DNA of 64,000 nt from Bacteroidales bacterium UBA5349. GTDB taxonomy: Bacteria; Bacteroidota; Bacteroidia; Bacteroidales; Tenuifilaceae. A program made the position numbers and the translations under genes. The stretch is taken from contig DHQB01000023.1 of the NCBI GenBank assembly GCA_002410065.1, positions 6,176 to 70,175 of the forward strand. Reading direction: 5' to 3'. Within the stretch, counting starts at the first letter, position 1. Every line of letters begins with the position of its first letter. Positions 43,531 to 51,644 of this stretch are shown here, one piece after another. Below the pieces are notes generated by a model. The model ran no database searches, was not told the origin of the DNA, and worked only from the letters and a program-made list of their open reading frames with translations.

Positions 43531-44619
43531 ATGAAAACTATAACACTTTTGAAATCACTGGTTGTATCTATCCTTATTGGTACCGGTATTTTTGGAGCCA
43601 ATGCATTTGCTGAGGTGCTAACCAAAAAGGAGCATAAAGAGTTTACTATTACCAATGATTCAAAGCTAATTATCGACAACAGGTTTGGCCTTATTAGCAT
43701 TGAGAATTGGGACCAAAACAGCATAAGCATTGATGTTGAAATTACGGTTGAACACTCAAGCAGAGACAGGGCAGAGCGAATGCTATCTGCCATACAAGTT
43801 ACCCTAGAGCAGCAAGGGAATGACATTAGGGGCATAACCCTGATTGACGAAAAACTTATGAAATCGTTTAATAACTTCAATTTTGGTTCATCAACAAAGG
43901 AGTTAAAAATCGATTACCGTATTAAGATGCCTAGCCATGTTGATGTTGAACTAAAGAATAAGTTTGGCGATATTTTTATTGACCAGCTAACAGGTCATTC
44001 CAATATCATTTTAAAATACGGCAACCTTAAGGCTAACCGGATTATGTATGGTAGTGACGATCCGCTAAGTAGAATAACTCTAGGTTATGGGAATGCCTCA
44101 ATTGACGAGCTGGATTGGATGCGATTTGATGTTAAGTATGGCAATTTGGAGATTGTTAAAGCAAAAGCAATCGTAATTATGAGTAAATACACAAACGTAT
44201 CGGTTAATGAACTTAGTTCTTTAGTTGTTGAGTCGAAATACGACACCTATAAAATTGGTAAAGCACATAATATAGTTGGCACTAGCGGATACACTAACTA
44301 CAAGCTTGGTTGGCTTGGTAAACAACTCGATATTGAGAGTAAATATGGTGATGTTCGTATAGAGTCGGTGGCCAATAATTTTAATTCTATTTCGTTTGTA
44401 GGAAGTTACTGTAGCATTTATGCGCCAATACCTGCAGAGGTTTCGTACAATATCAATGGGGAAGTTTCGTATGGAGGGATATCATACAATGACCCATCGA
44501 GGGTAAGCCGGATTGATAGCAACAATAAAATCTCGGTAAATGGCACGGTAGGCTTGGACGAAGGTGCAAATGGACAGGTTAAAATAAGGGTAAAATACGG
44601 AAGCGCAAATCTTAAATAA
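43531..44619 (+). CDS. Secreted repetitive beta-structure protein (DUF4097-like)
   Basis: A 362-residue exported protein with a signal peptide (KSLVVSILIGTGIFGANAFA) and a mature region of many short beta-strand units with recurring NKFGDIFI, LKYGNLK, VKYGNLEI, ESKYGDVRI and VKYGSANL motifs. This is the pattern of right-handed beta-helix or DUF4097/adhesin-like proteins common downstream of Bacteroidota sigma genes. It follows the putative anti-sigma gene by 12 nt. Its role is not established; an envelope sensor or structural output of the sigma unit is possible. Confidence 0.8.
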   Translation: MKTITLLKSLVVSILIGTGIFGANAFAEVLTKKEHKEFTITNDSKLIIDNRFGLISIENWDQNSISIDVEITVEHSSRDRAERMLSAIQVTLEQQGNDIRGITLIDEKLMKSFNNFNFGSSTKELKIDYRIKMPSHVDVELKNKFGDIFIDQLTGHSNIILKYGNLKANRIMYGSDDPLSRITLGYGNASIDELDWMRFDVKYGNLEIVKAKAIVIMSKYTNVSVNELSSLVVESKYDTYKIGKAHNIVGTSGYTNYKLGWLGKQLDIESKYGDVRIESVANNFNSISFVGSYCSIYAPIPAEVSYNINGEVSYGGISYNDPSRVSRIDSNNKISVNGTVGLDEGANGQVKIRVKYGSANLK

Positions 44620-44649
44620 ATTAGTTCTTTACATTCAGATTCAGAAGAG

Positions 44650-44692
44650 TAGCCGTTAGGTTGATTTTAGCCTGACGGCTATTTTATTTTTT
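44650..44692 (+). terminator. Terminator after the sigma-factor operon
   Basis: AGCCGTTAGG pairs with CCTGACGGCT around a 10-nt loop, followed by a T-rich run. Confidence 0.75.
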
Positions 44693-44777
44693 GCCGTAGC
44701 CATAGTATTTAAACCAATGCCGATTAAACACATCTAAACTCTCAATAACTAAAAGTGTAACTAAATCCATATTTCCC

Positions 44778-47294
44778 ATGAAGAGATTTTTTTTGCTATC
44801 CATTGCATTTGTTGCGTTTGGTTTTACCCTTATATATGGGCAAACTAATCTCGTAACAACAGCCAACTACGAGTCGGCATCACATTTTTCACCAAACAGG
44901 ATAAAGAAAATGGTATTCAGCACTTCTGTTGATGCCCATTGGCTTAAAAATAGCACCCGTTTCTGGTATACCTATCAAACAAGCGAGGGCAAAACTTTTT
45001 ACATTGTTGACCCAGTAAAGAAATCGAAATCGGTACTGTTTGATAATGTAAAAATGGCAGCTGAAATATCAAAGCTTACTCTCGATCCTTTCGATGCTCA
45101 AAACATCCCTATCAATGATCTAAAGTTTTTGGATAACGAGGAGGTAATTCGTTTTTCAATTCAGAGTAAATTAATTGATGAGGATAAAAAGGCTGATGAA
45201 GATGAGGACGATATGACCGAGGATCAAGGGAAAGAAAAGAAAACAGGGAAAGATAAGCCCAAGAGAAAGACCTGGTTCTTTGAGTACAATATCAAAACAG
45301 GCAAGTTAACCAAGCTCGACGATTATAAAAAACCAAAGGATAAGCCTAAATGGGCAAATATTTCGCCCGATGGCGAAAGGGTGGTTTTTGCTCGTAACCA
45401 TAACCTTTACTGGATGGATAAGGAGAATTATGAGAAAGCATTAAAGAAAGAGAAAGACTCAACTATTGTTGAGCATCAGCTTACTTGGGATGGTGAAGAA
45501 AATTATATTTATGGCTCGGGTGGGCGGAATGAGGATAATGTGGAAAAGGAGAAGAATAAGGATAAGCGAAAAGGAGCATGGGCGCTTTGGTCGGCTGACT
45601 CAAAGATAATAGCGCTTACTCGAACCGATGAGCGAAAACTAAAGGATTTGTGGGTGTTAAAATCTCTCTCGAGCCCTCGCCCAACACTCGAAACATATAA
45701 ATATCATATGCCCGGCGAAAAGGATGCACCCATTGAAGAGATGTTGGTTTTCAACTTTGTTGATTCTCTTCCTGTAAAGATTAATGTGGATGCGTTTCCG
45801 GATCAAACACTATCTATCGAAATGGCCCCTAGATTACAAAGGGATCGTGATGAAGATTATGTTGCCCCAAAGTTATTGACCGATTACTCAGGTAATTTTT
45901 ACTTTACCCGCACTTCACGCGATTTGAAACGGGTTGATGTTTGTTTAGCCGATCCAAAAACAGGTGAGGTAAAAGTGATAATTGAGGAACGCCTAAATAC
46001 CTATGTTGAGACTCGCTCTTTAGGATTAGTGAATAGCGGTAGGGAACTTATTCATTGGTCGGAGCGCGATGGTTGGGCACATTTTTACCTATACGATGGA
46101 AAGGGGAATGTAAAGAATCAGATTACTTCTGGTCCATTCCATTCTGAAAGAATTGTTAATATTGACGAGAAAGCGAGAGTTCTATACTTCACTGCTAACG
46201 GTCTGCAGCCCAATGAGGATCCATACTATGAGCATTTTTACAAGGTGAACTTCGATGGTAGCGGTTTAACCCTGCTCAATAAGGGCGATTTCAATCATAG
46301 CGTATCGATGGATGATGCGAACATGTTCTTTGTGAACAACTATTCGAGGGTAAATACAGTTCCCAAATCGGAGTTAAAGGATAACATGGGCAATAAAATT
46401 ATGGATTTGGAGGAAGCAGATTTAAGTTTACTGTTTGCCGCTGGTTATAAATTCCCCGAGCCATTCAAAGTAAAAGCCGATGATGGAATTACTGATATAT
46501 ATGGTGTGATGTACAAGCCATTTGACTTCGACTCAACAAAGGTTTACCCTATAATTCAATATGTTTACCCAGGCCCACAAACCGAAGCAGTTGACAAGTC
46601 ATTCTCTGCACGAATGGATAGGACCGATAGGCTTGCGCAAATGGGATTTATCGTTATAACCGTTGGCAATAGGGGAGGACATCCCAACAGATCAAAGTGG
46701 TACCATAACTATGGATACGGAAACTTGCGTAACTATGGATTGGCAGACAAAAAAGCGGCTATTGAGCAACTTGCCAGTAGGCATAAGTTTATCAATATTA
46801 ATAAGGTTGGTATTCATGGCCATTCAGGTGGAGGCTTTATGTCAACAGCAGCTATGCTTGTGTATCCCGATTTTTTTAAGGTAGCCGTATCGAATGCGGG
46901 TAACCATGAAAATAATATCTATAACCGTTGGTGGAGTGAAAAACACCATGGTGTTAAGGAGGTTACAGACACAACAGGCAAAACTACTTTTGAGTACAGT
47001 ATCGATAAGAACTCTGATTTAGCCAAGAATTTAAAGGGCAAACTGTTGCTTACCACCGGTGAGATTGACGATAATGTTCACCCAGGAAATACAATTAGCA
47101 TGGCTAATGCGCTAATTAAGGCAAATAAGCGATTCGATTTCTTCATGTTCCCCGGTCAGCGCCATGGATATGGTGATATGTTTGAGTACCATTTTTGGTT
47201 AACTGCTGATTATTTTGCAAAACATCTTATTGGCGATTTCTCAAATAGTGTTGATATAATTGAGATGAATAAAGATATTGAGCTAAAACGGTAA
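44778..47294 (+). CDS. S9-family (DPP4-like) serine peptidase
   Basis: An 838-residue exported dipeptidyl-peptidase type enzyme. It has a signal peptide (MKRFFLLSIAFVAFGFTLIY), an N-terminal beta-propeller (about 40-560) and a C-terminal alpha/beta hydrolase domain (about 580-830). The catalytic Ser683 lies in GIHGHSGGGFMS, the Asp in TGEIDDNVHPGN and the His in FPGQRHGYGD. Two highly charged Lys/Asp/Glu-rich insertions (near 135-160 and 240) interrupt the propeller. It probably trims peptides in the periplasm. It has its own terminator and follows the sigma operon, without proof of shared regulation. Confidence 0.93.
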   Translation: MKRFFLLSIAFVAFGFTLIYGQTNLVTTANYESASHFSPNRIKKMVFSTSVDAHWLKNSTRFWYTYQTSEGKTFYIVDPVKKSKSVLFDNVKMAAEISKLTLDPFDAQNIPINDLKFLDNEEVIRFSIQSKLIDEDKKADEDEDDMTEDQGKEKKTGKDKPKRKTWFFEYNIKTGKLTKLDDYKKPKDKPKWANISPDGERVVFARNHNLYWMDKENYEKALKKEKDSTIVEHQLTWDGEENYIYGSGGRNEDNVEKEKNKDKRKGAWALWSADSKIIALTRTDERKLKDLWVLKSLSSPRPTLETYKYHMPGEKDAPIEEMLVFNFVDSLPVKINVDAFPDQTLSIEMAPRLQRDRDEDYVAPKLLTDYSGNFYFTRTSRDLKRVDVCLADPKTGEVKVIIEERLNTYVETRSLGLVNSGRELIHWSERDGWAHFYLYDGKGNVKNQITSGPFHSERIVNIDEKARVLYFTANGLQPNEDPYYEHFYKVNFDGSGLTLLNKGDFNHSVSMDDANMFFVNNYSRVNTVPKSELKDNMGNKIMDLEEADLSLLFAAGYKFPEPFKVKADDGITDIYGVMYKPFDFDSTKVYPIIQYVYPGPQTEAVDKSFSARMDRTDRLAQMGFIVITVGNRGGHPNRSKWYHNYGYGNLRNYGLADKKAAIEQLASRHKFININKVGIHGHSGGGFMSTAAMLVYPDFFKVAVSNAGNHENNIYNRWWSEKHHGVKEVTDTTGKTTFEYSIDKNSDLAKNLKGKLLLTTGEIDDNVHPGNTISMANALIKANKRFDFFMFPGQRHGYGDMFEYHFWLTADYFAKHLIGDFSNSVDIIEMNKDIELKR

Positions 47295-47601
47295 GTTTGA
47301 TTTGAATTAATAGAACAAAAAGGGCTGCCAAAAAAATTTTAGGCAGCCCTTTTTGTTTGCTTTGGAGTTTATTCTAGCAAACTATATTGATTATATCAGC
47401 AAATGCTCTTCGATATCTCAACCTTAATATCGATTTTTATCTTTTAATGTAATTGCACTTTTTTAACGGCTGGTGGTGTGCTTAAGCCCCGTAGCCCGAA
47501 GCAGCGGATTTATCCCACGTTAAAATGACTATTTGAAACTAATAGTAACCTGTCAGCCGAAAAGTGAGGCGTAAAATGTAGCGCGTGTGAGCAACTGACA
47601 G
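47295..47601. other. Gap with REP-like remnant and inverted repeat next to vapBC
   Basis: Holds the peptidase terminator, then a stretch with lower A+T than its surroundings. A GCGGATT core (47504-47510), the same as in the REP doublet at 33.5 kb, is present without its partner arm. TAACCTGTCAG (47546-47556) faces CTGACAGTTA (47595-47604) with one bulged base, and the right arm overlaps the stop of vapC. No T-run follows, so this is not a simple terminator. It may mark the edge of an inserted segment. Confidence 0.4.
47316..47355. terminator. Terminator of the S9 peptidase gene
   Basis: AAAAAGGGCTGCC pairs perfectly with GGCAGCCCTTTTT around an A/T-rich loop, with T-runs on both strands. Confidence 0.88.
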
Positions 47602-48018
47602 TTATTCAACGATTTTGTTAAATTGTCCCGCAGTCATTACAGGGATTTTTGAATTTTCAAAATCTTTAAGATTTCTGGTTAAAATTATTTCAATATTGTT
47701 TTCTAAAGCTGAATAATATTGAAGTCCATCTTCAAAATCCTTAAATTCATTGTCATTTAGTGCCAAACTAATTACTTTTTCATCGAGGCTTAATATTCCA
47801 ACTAATAGTTTAAGTTTTCTTAAAATTTGTTTAGCCTTTTCAGGCTTAATTTTTCTTAGAAGCACATAATTTACATTTGCAATAGAAAGAGCAGAAGTAA
47901 AAAGACTGACTTTTTTTTTGTCTGCAAACGAAAATAATTTTCTTGCCTCTTGGTCAAATGGCTCTCTTTTAGCCAATAGGTCTATAATTATATTTGTGTC
48001 AATTAGAGCTCTTTTCAT
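47602..48018 (-). CDS. PIN-domain toxin (VapC-like)
   Basis: A 138-residue PIN nuclease. Acidic residues fit the family at Asp7 (LIDTN), Asp97 (FEDG) and Asp119 with Asn116 (TRNLKDF). The second acid usually found near residue 48 is Asn here (IANVNYVLL), a variation I believe is common in Bacteroidota PIN toxins. VapC toxins cleave tRNA or rRNA and are held inactive by VapB. The gene starts with an ATGA overlap at the stop of the antitoxin gene, typical of TA operons. Confidence 0.88.
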   Translation of the reverse strand: MKRALIDTNIIIDLLAKREPFDQEARKLFSFADKKKVSLFTSALSIANVNYVLLRKIKPEKAKQILRKLKLLVGILSLDEKVISLALNDNEFKDFEDGLQYYSALENNIEIILTRNLKDFENSKIPVMTAGQFNKIVE

Positions 48019-48260
48019 TTGTATTTTTCAGTCAAATAGTTAGAATGTTCCTCCTTATAATTAAAATCAGGGTCAAGTTCAATGACACCACTCAAACTTT
48101 CAACCAAAGGTGTTGTTCCTACTTCTTTTTCCTTAGAAGCGGTTATTGATTCAAGATATATTTCAACCATTTTTGAAAGGCTAATCCTTTGATTATGCGC
48201 GTGTTCTTTAGCCCTTTCAATAACACTTTTACTCAATCGTAAAGTTAATTTAGCGTCCAT
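48015..48260 (-). CDS. Ribbon-helix-helix antitoxin (VapB-like)
   Basis: An 81-residue protein. Residues 3-40 form a ribbon-helix-helix DNA-binding unit (KLTLRLSKSVIERAKEHA, then ISLSKMVEIYLES). The C-terminal tail (YKEEHSNYLTEKYK) would bind the PIN toxin. It is the first gene of the pair and probably represses its own promoter, where a 15-bp palindrome is found (48287-48301). The PIN partner overlaps by 4 nt. Confidence 0.85.
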   Translation of the reverse strand: MDAKLTLRLSKSVIERAKEHAHNQRISLSKMVEIYLESITASKEKEVGTTPLVESLSGVIELDPDFNYKEEHSNYLTEKYK

Positions 48261-48282
48261 AATTCATGTATTTGGTTACGTA

Positions 48283-48313
48283 CAAATATAGTTAAACTAT
48301 ACGTCAAAGTCAA
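48283..48313 (-). promoter_or_regulatory. vapBC promoter with palindromic operator
   Basis: On the minus strand TTG (48311-48313), 20 nt, TATATTTG (48283-48290). Between and over the -7 box lies the palindrome TATAGTT-A-AACTATA (48287-48301), a good candidate operator for the ribbon-helix-helix antitoxin. Confidence 0.7.
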
Positions 48314-48406
48314 TTAGTTTTAAATATTTAACTTGATTTCCGATGAGATATTTCTTTATAGATTTGTAATGGCGTGTTTTACGATTTTTTATCTGTTTGT
48401 TGCTAA

Positions 48407-49426
48407 CTAACTGTTAAATATGAATTTAATGATGATATCACTTAACTTTTCATGCTCAATCAGAAAACCATCGTGACCAAAGTCAGATTCAATTTCAGCA
48501 TACACAGCATTAGGAATAAATTCAGCTAAGCGTTTTTGCTCAATTGTGGGGAACAGAATATCGCTTGAGATTCCAATACATAGTGTTTTTGCAGTGATTG
48601 CAGAAAATGCTGTCTTAAAACTGCCCCTTCCGCGTGCCACGTTATGCGTATCCTGACTTCGTGTGATTGAGTGATAGCAATGAGCACTAAGCCTGTCAAT
48701 CAGTTTTTTACCCTGATACCTTTGGTAGCTAGAAACTCGAAAATCAGTAACCTTCTCATTATCCTTTTCTGATTGTGTGGTATTGTAAGCTTGGTAACCT
48801 CTATAACTTAGTAGGCCTAACCCTCGGGCTGCGGCTAACCCGGCTTTACCGCCATTAGGGTCGCTACTAAAGAATGAGGCATCAGCCTCAATGCCCATTC
48901 GCTGCGTTTCATTAATACCAATTGCCCATGGGGTTGCCATATAGGTTGTTGCAACAAGCATAATGTTTTCAAAAATATTAGGGTTTAGAATAGCCCATTC
49001 CATCGATTGAAATCCTCCAATCGATCCTCCTGTTACAAGGTAAATCTTCTCAATACCCAGATGCTGCCTTAGGATTTCGTGGGCTTTAGCCCAATCTCGA
49101 ACTGTAACGGGGGGAAAATCATTTAACCAAGGCATTTGGGTTAGCGGATTAATACTAAGTGCACCAGTAGTGCCGTAACAACTCCCAAGAATGTTTGCAC
49201 ATATAAGGGTGTATTTACCTGGATCGAATAGTTTCCCTTTTCCCACCAGCCCTGGCCACCAATCCTCAGCATCAGAGTTTGCTGTAAGTGCGTGGCATAT
49301 CCATATAACAGGCTTTAATATATCAATCTTTTCCTCTGATATATGGTAGCAAATATCAATGTTGGTGAGCGATTTTCCAGATTCTAACTTAAACTCGCCT
49401 TTGTGGGTGTAGTATTTCTTTATCAT
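48407..49426 (-). CDS. metX: Homoserine O-acetyltransferase
   Basis: A 339-residue alpha/beta hydrolase that acetylates homoserine with acetyl-CoA for methionine synthesis. The nucleophile Ser135 is in VTGGSIGGFQSMEWA. NILGSCYGTTGALSINP and CIGISSDILFP, then GHDGFLIE with the catalytic His, match the MetX family (serine O-acetyltransferase-like specificity cannot be fully excluded). ATG 49426 begins the conserved MIKKYYTHKGEF; an upstream ATG (49495) would add 23 Arg/Lys-rich residues unlike the family. A hairpin (49434-49453) lies just upstream of the chosen start. Confidence 0.92.
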   Translation of the reverse strand: MIKKYYTHKGEFKLESGKSLTNIDICYHISEEKIDILKPVIWICHALTANSDAEDWWPGLVGKGKLFDPGKYTLICANILGSCYGTTGALSINPLTQMPWLNDFPPVTVRDWAKAHEILRQHLGIEKIYLVTGGSIGGFQSMEWAILNPNIFENIMLVATTYMATPWAIGINETQRMGIEADASFFSSDPNGGKAGLAAARGLGLLSYRGYQAYNTTQSEKDNEKVTDFRVSSYQRYQGKKLIDRLSAHCYHSITRSQDTHNVARGRGSFKTAFSAITAKTLCIGISSDILFPTIEQKRLAEFIPNAVYAEIESDFGHDGFLIEHEKLSDIIIKFIFNS

Positions 49427-49587
49427 ATTACTTGAGCATCTTTGAGTCTGCTCTCTCCGTTTTTCTTTATAAACAAATGTTTTTATGGGATGCATTACTT
49501 TTTGGCAATGTAAATATACTGTTTTTTTAAAACCACAATTATTTTCAAACTTCTTTCAAATCTTCAGTGAATGTTAGTTTATCGTTA

Positions 49588-49595
49588 TACTTTTG
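49588..49595 (+). promoter_or_regulatory. -7 promoter element of the small membrane protein gene
   Basis: TACTTTTG, 21 nt before ATG 49617. It shows that any start upstream of it in the same frame cannot be used. Confidence 0.5.
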
Positions 49596-49616
49596 TCAAT
49601 TGAAATTTCAAGGGTA

Positions 49617-49943
49617 ATGGCTAAAGGGAAAATATCGGAGCGCAAAGTTATACTATATACAGCAGGGCTTGTTCTATTTGCAGGCATAATACGATACTTT
49701 GCCTATTCTGTTGGGTCAGTTATGTTCTACCTTGCCTTTTTGCCCTTTTTGTTGTACCGTTTTATCTCAATTTTTAATAAACGAAAGAATGCATCAGCTC
49801 CCATTGATTCCTATAGAGTTTTGGTACTGGTTTTTATGGTGGTAACCATCGTACTAAATATTGCTGGATGGCAAGAGGCAGACTTTTTCTTACTCTTTTT
49901 ATTAATGGTTGATTTTTTACTTGTTATAAATGGGCGCTTTTAG
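49617..49943 (+). CDS. Small membrane protein of unknown function
   Basis: A 108-residue protein with a short basic N-terminus (MAKGKISERKVIL) and four hydrophobic segments (TAGLVLFAGIIRYFA, VMFYLAFLPFLLYRF, VLVLVFMVVTIVLNIAG, ADFFLLFLLMVDFLLVI). I do not recognise a family. The frame is open from 49593, but a TACTTTTG box at 49588-49595 overlaps that region. It lies divergent from metX. Confidence 0.65.
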   Translation: MAKGKISERKVILYTAGLVLFAGIIRYFAYSVGSVMFYLAFLPFLLYRFISIFNKRKNASAPIDSYRVLVLVFMVVTIVLNIAGWQEADFFLLFLLMVDFLLVINGRF

Positions 49944-50039
49944 CTTTCACCACTTTTCCTTTAAAAAGACTGTTGATAACTTTCTAGCTAAAACATTCGA
50001 ATTTGGGCTGTAATCATTTTTAGGATATGAAAAAACGGC

Positions 50040-50047
50040 TAATTTTG
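50040..50047 (+). promoter_or_regulatory. -7 promoter element of the DMT transporter gene
   Basis: TAATTTTG, 15 nt before ATG 50063; short leader. Confidence 0.45.
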
Positions 50048-50062
50048 TCAAAACTCTAAAGA

Positions 50063-50947
50063 ATGATATTTCTATTCTTAAGTATCTCTTCTTCCACCCT
50101 AATTTACGTTTTATTTAAGTTAATTGAACGTTACCGGGTTATTAACTTTAGCGCCATAATAGTTAACTACATTGTTGCCTGCATTGCAGGTTTTTTTTTG
50201 AGCGGTAGTAGCCCTTACTCATCCCACATTTTTACCCAGAAATGGTTGCCTATAGCCCTTGTAGTTGGGGTTATGTTTATAGTAATGTTCTATTTAATAG
50301 CAAAAAGTACTCAGAAAGCTGGCGTTGCTGTTACCACTGTAGCCGTTAAGATGTCGGTTATATTCCCCATAGCCTTTTCAATATGGTACGATTCCAACGA
50401 TATACTATCAGTTTTAAAACTTGTTGGTATTCTGCTTGCTTTAATTGCAGTTTATTTAACCGTTTACAAAAAAAGCGACAAGGGTTTTGATTACAGAACA
50501 ATCTTGCTTCCTGCAATTCTCTTTTTTGGCATGGGTATAGTTGATTCATTTGTGAAGTTTGCTCAGTCCGAGTTCATTTCCAACGATTTAGCATCAACCT
50601 TTTCGGCTGTAGTTTTTGCTAATTCGCTTATTGTCGGACTTTTAATATTACCCTTCAATAAACCCGCCTTAAAAAGCATTGTTAAACTTAAAACTTGGGT
50701 GCTGGGTACAATACTAGGACTTGCAAATTTTGGGTCGATGTACTTTCTAATTCTTGCATTAAATCATATCAATATTGATACAGGGCAGCAGGCAACAGGC
50801 TCAGTTGTATTTGGAATTAACAACATTGGCATTGTTGCACTTAGCGTATTTATAGGTTTAATAGCCTATAAAGAACGACCATCCATAGTTAACTGGGTTG
50901 GAATAGCATTATCGGGTGTGGCAATTATAATTTTAGCAATGAGCTGA
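50063..50947 (+). CDS. EamA/DMT-family transporter
   Basis: A 294-residue membrane protein with about ten helices and the two-fold internal repeat of drug/metabolite transporters (EamA). The repeats end in SVIFPIAFSIWYDSNDI-like and VALSVFIGLIAYKERPSIVNWVGIALSGVAIIILA segments, the latter the typical ERP-x-GIxLi motif. Substrate unknown: amino acid, nucleoside or sugar export are all possible in the family. YigZ follows by 6 nt, suggesting one transcript. Confidence 0.9.
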   Translation: MIFLFLSISSSTLIYVLFKLIERYRVINFSAIIVNYIVACIAGFFLSGSSPYSSHIFTQKWLPIALVVGVMFIVMFYLIAKSTQKAGVAVTTVAVKMSVIFPIAFSIWYDSNDILSVLKLVGILLALIAVYLTVYKKSDKGFDYRTILLPAILFFGMGIVDSFVKFAQSEFISNDLASTFSAVVFANSLIVGLLILPFNKPALKSIVKLKTWVLGTILGLANFGSMYFLILALNHINIDTGQQATGSVVFGINNIGIVALSVFIGLIAYKERPSIVNWVGIALSGVAIIILAMS

Positions 50948-50953
50948 AAGGGT

Positions 50954-51568
50954 ATGGATCAACTTGATACATATAAGAGAATAGCCCAAAATTCAAAGGG
51001 GTATTATAGGGAGAAGGGGAGTAAGTTTATCTCCTTGGCATATCCTGTAGGCTCCGAGGATGAGATTAAAGAAATACTGCTTGAACTCCGAAAGGAGTAT
51101 CATGATGCCCGACATCAATGTTATGCTTATGTGCTTGGTTTTAAGGGAGATGTTTGGCGAGCAAACGACGATGGCGAACCTTCAAGCACAGGGGGAAAGC
51201 CTATACATGGTCAAATTATTAGCCGAGACTTAACCAATACGCTAGTTGTGGTGATTCGATATTTTGGTGGAACAAAGTTGGGTGTTTCAGGATTAATCAA
51301 TGCATACAGGACTGCTGCATCAGATGCTCTTGATAATGCTGAAATAGTTACACTAACAATTAAGGATATATATAAGATAAAGTTTGCTTACCCAATAACC
51401 AATGACGTGATGAGAATGATTAAGGAAGAAGGATTGAGCATAGTCGATCAGCATTTTGATGTATCATGCAGCATAACAGTTGGCGTTAGGCAATCAAAAG
51501 TAGATTTAATACTGGAGAAAATTGATTTGATTGACTCCGCCGTTGCCGAGTTTTTGAGAACCGAATAG
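50954..51568 (+). CDS. YigZ/IMPACT-family protein
   Basis: A 204-residue protein of the YigZ family. The N-terminal UPF0029 domain includes KGSKFISLAYPV, KKEYHDARHQCYAYVLG and DDGEPSSTGGKPIHGQI, then VVVIRYFGGTKLGVSGLI. The C-terminal part (about 135-204) is a ferredoxin-like domain. The biochemical role is poorly known, with ties to translation or stress (IMPACT in eukaryotes). Cotranscribed with the DMT transporter. A terminator follows at 51575. Confidence 0.92.
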   Translation: MDQLDTYKRIAQNSKGYYREKGSKFISLAYPVGSEDEIKEILLELRKEYHDARHQCYAYVLGFKGDVWRANDDGEPSSTGGKPIHGQIISRDLTNTLVVVIRYFGGTKLGVSGLINAYRTAASDALDNAEIVTLTIKDIYKIKFAYPITNDVMRMIKEEGLSIVDQHFDVSCSITVGVRQSKVDLILEKIDLIDSAVAEFLRTE

Positions 51569-51574
51569 ATTTTT

Positions 51575-51602
51575 GCCTCGTTTATTAACGGGGCTTTTTT
51601 TT
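51575..51602 (+). terminator. Terminator between YigZ and pyrB
   Basis: GCCTCGTT pairs with AACGGGGC (one T-G) around TATT, followed by eight T residues. It separates pyrBI from the upstream genes and shows that an apparent earlier start for pyrB is not used. Confidence 0.85.
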
Positions 51603-51644
51603 GATAAATATTTTTTTAATCACAATAACCCAAAACAACAAAGT

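Noticed and set aside
47546..47604. Integron attC site next to the TA pair
   Set aside because: The inverted repeat lacks the RYYYAAC/GTTRRRY core sites and no integrase gene is in the window.
49434..49453. SAM riboswitch before metX
   Set aside because: Only one short hairpin is present; the conserved cores of SAM-I and SAM-II are not visible.
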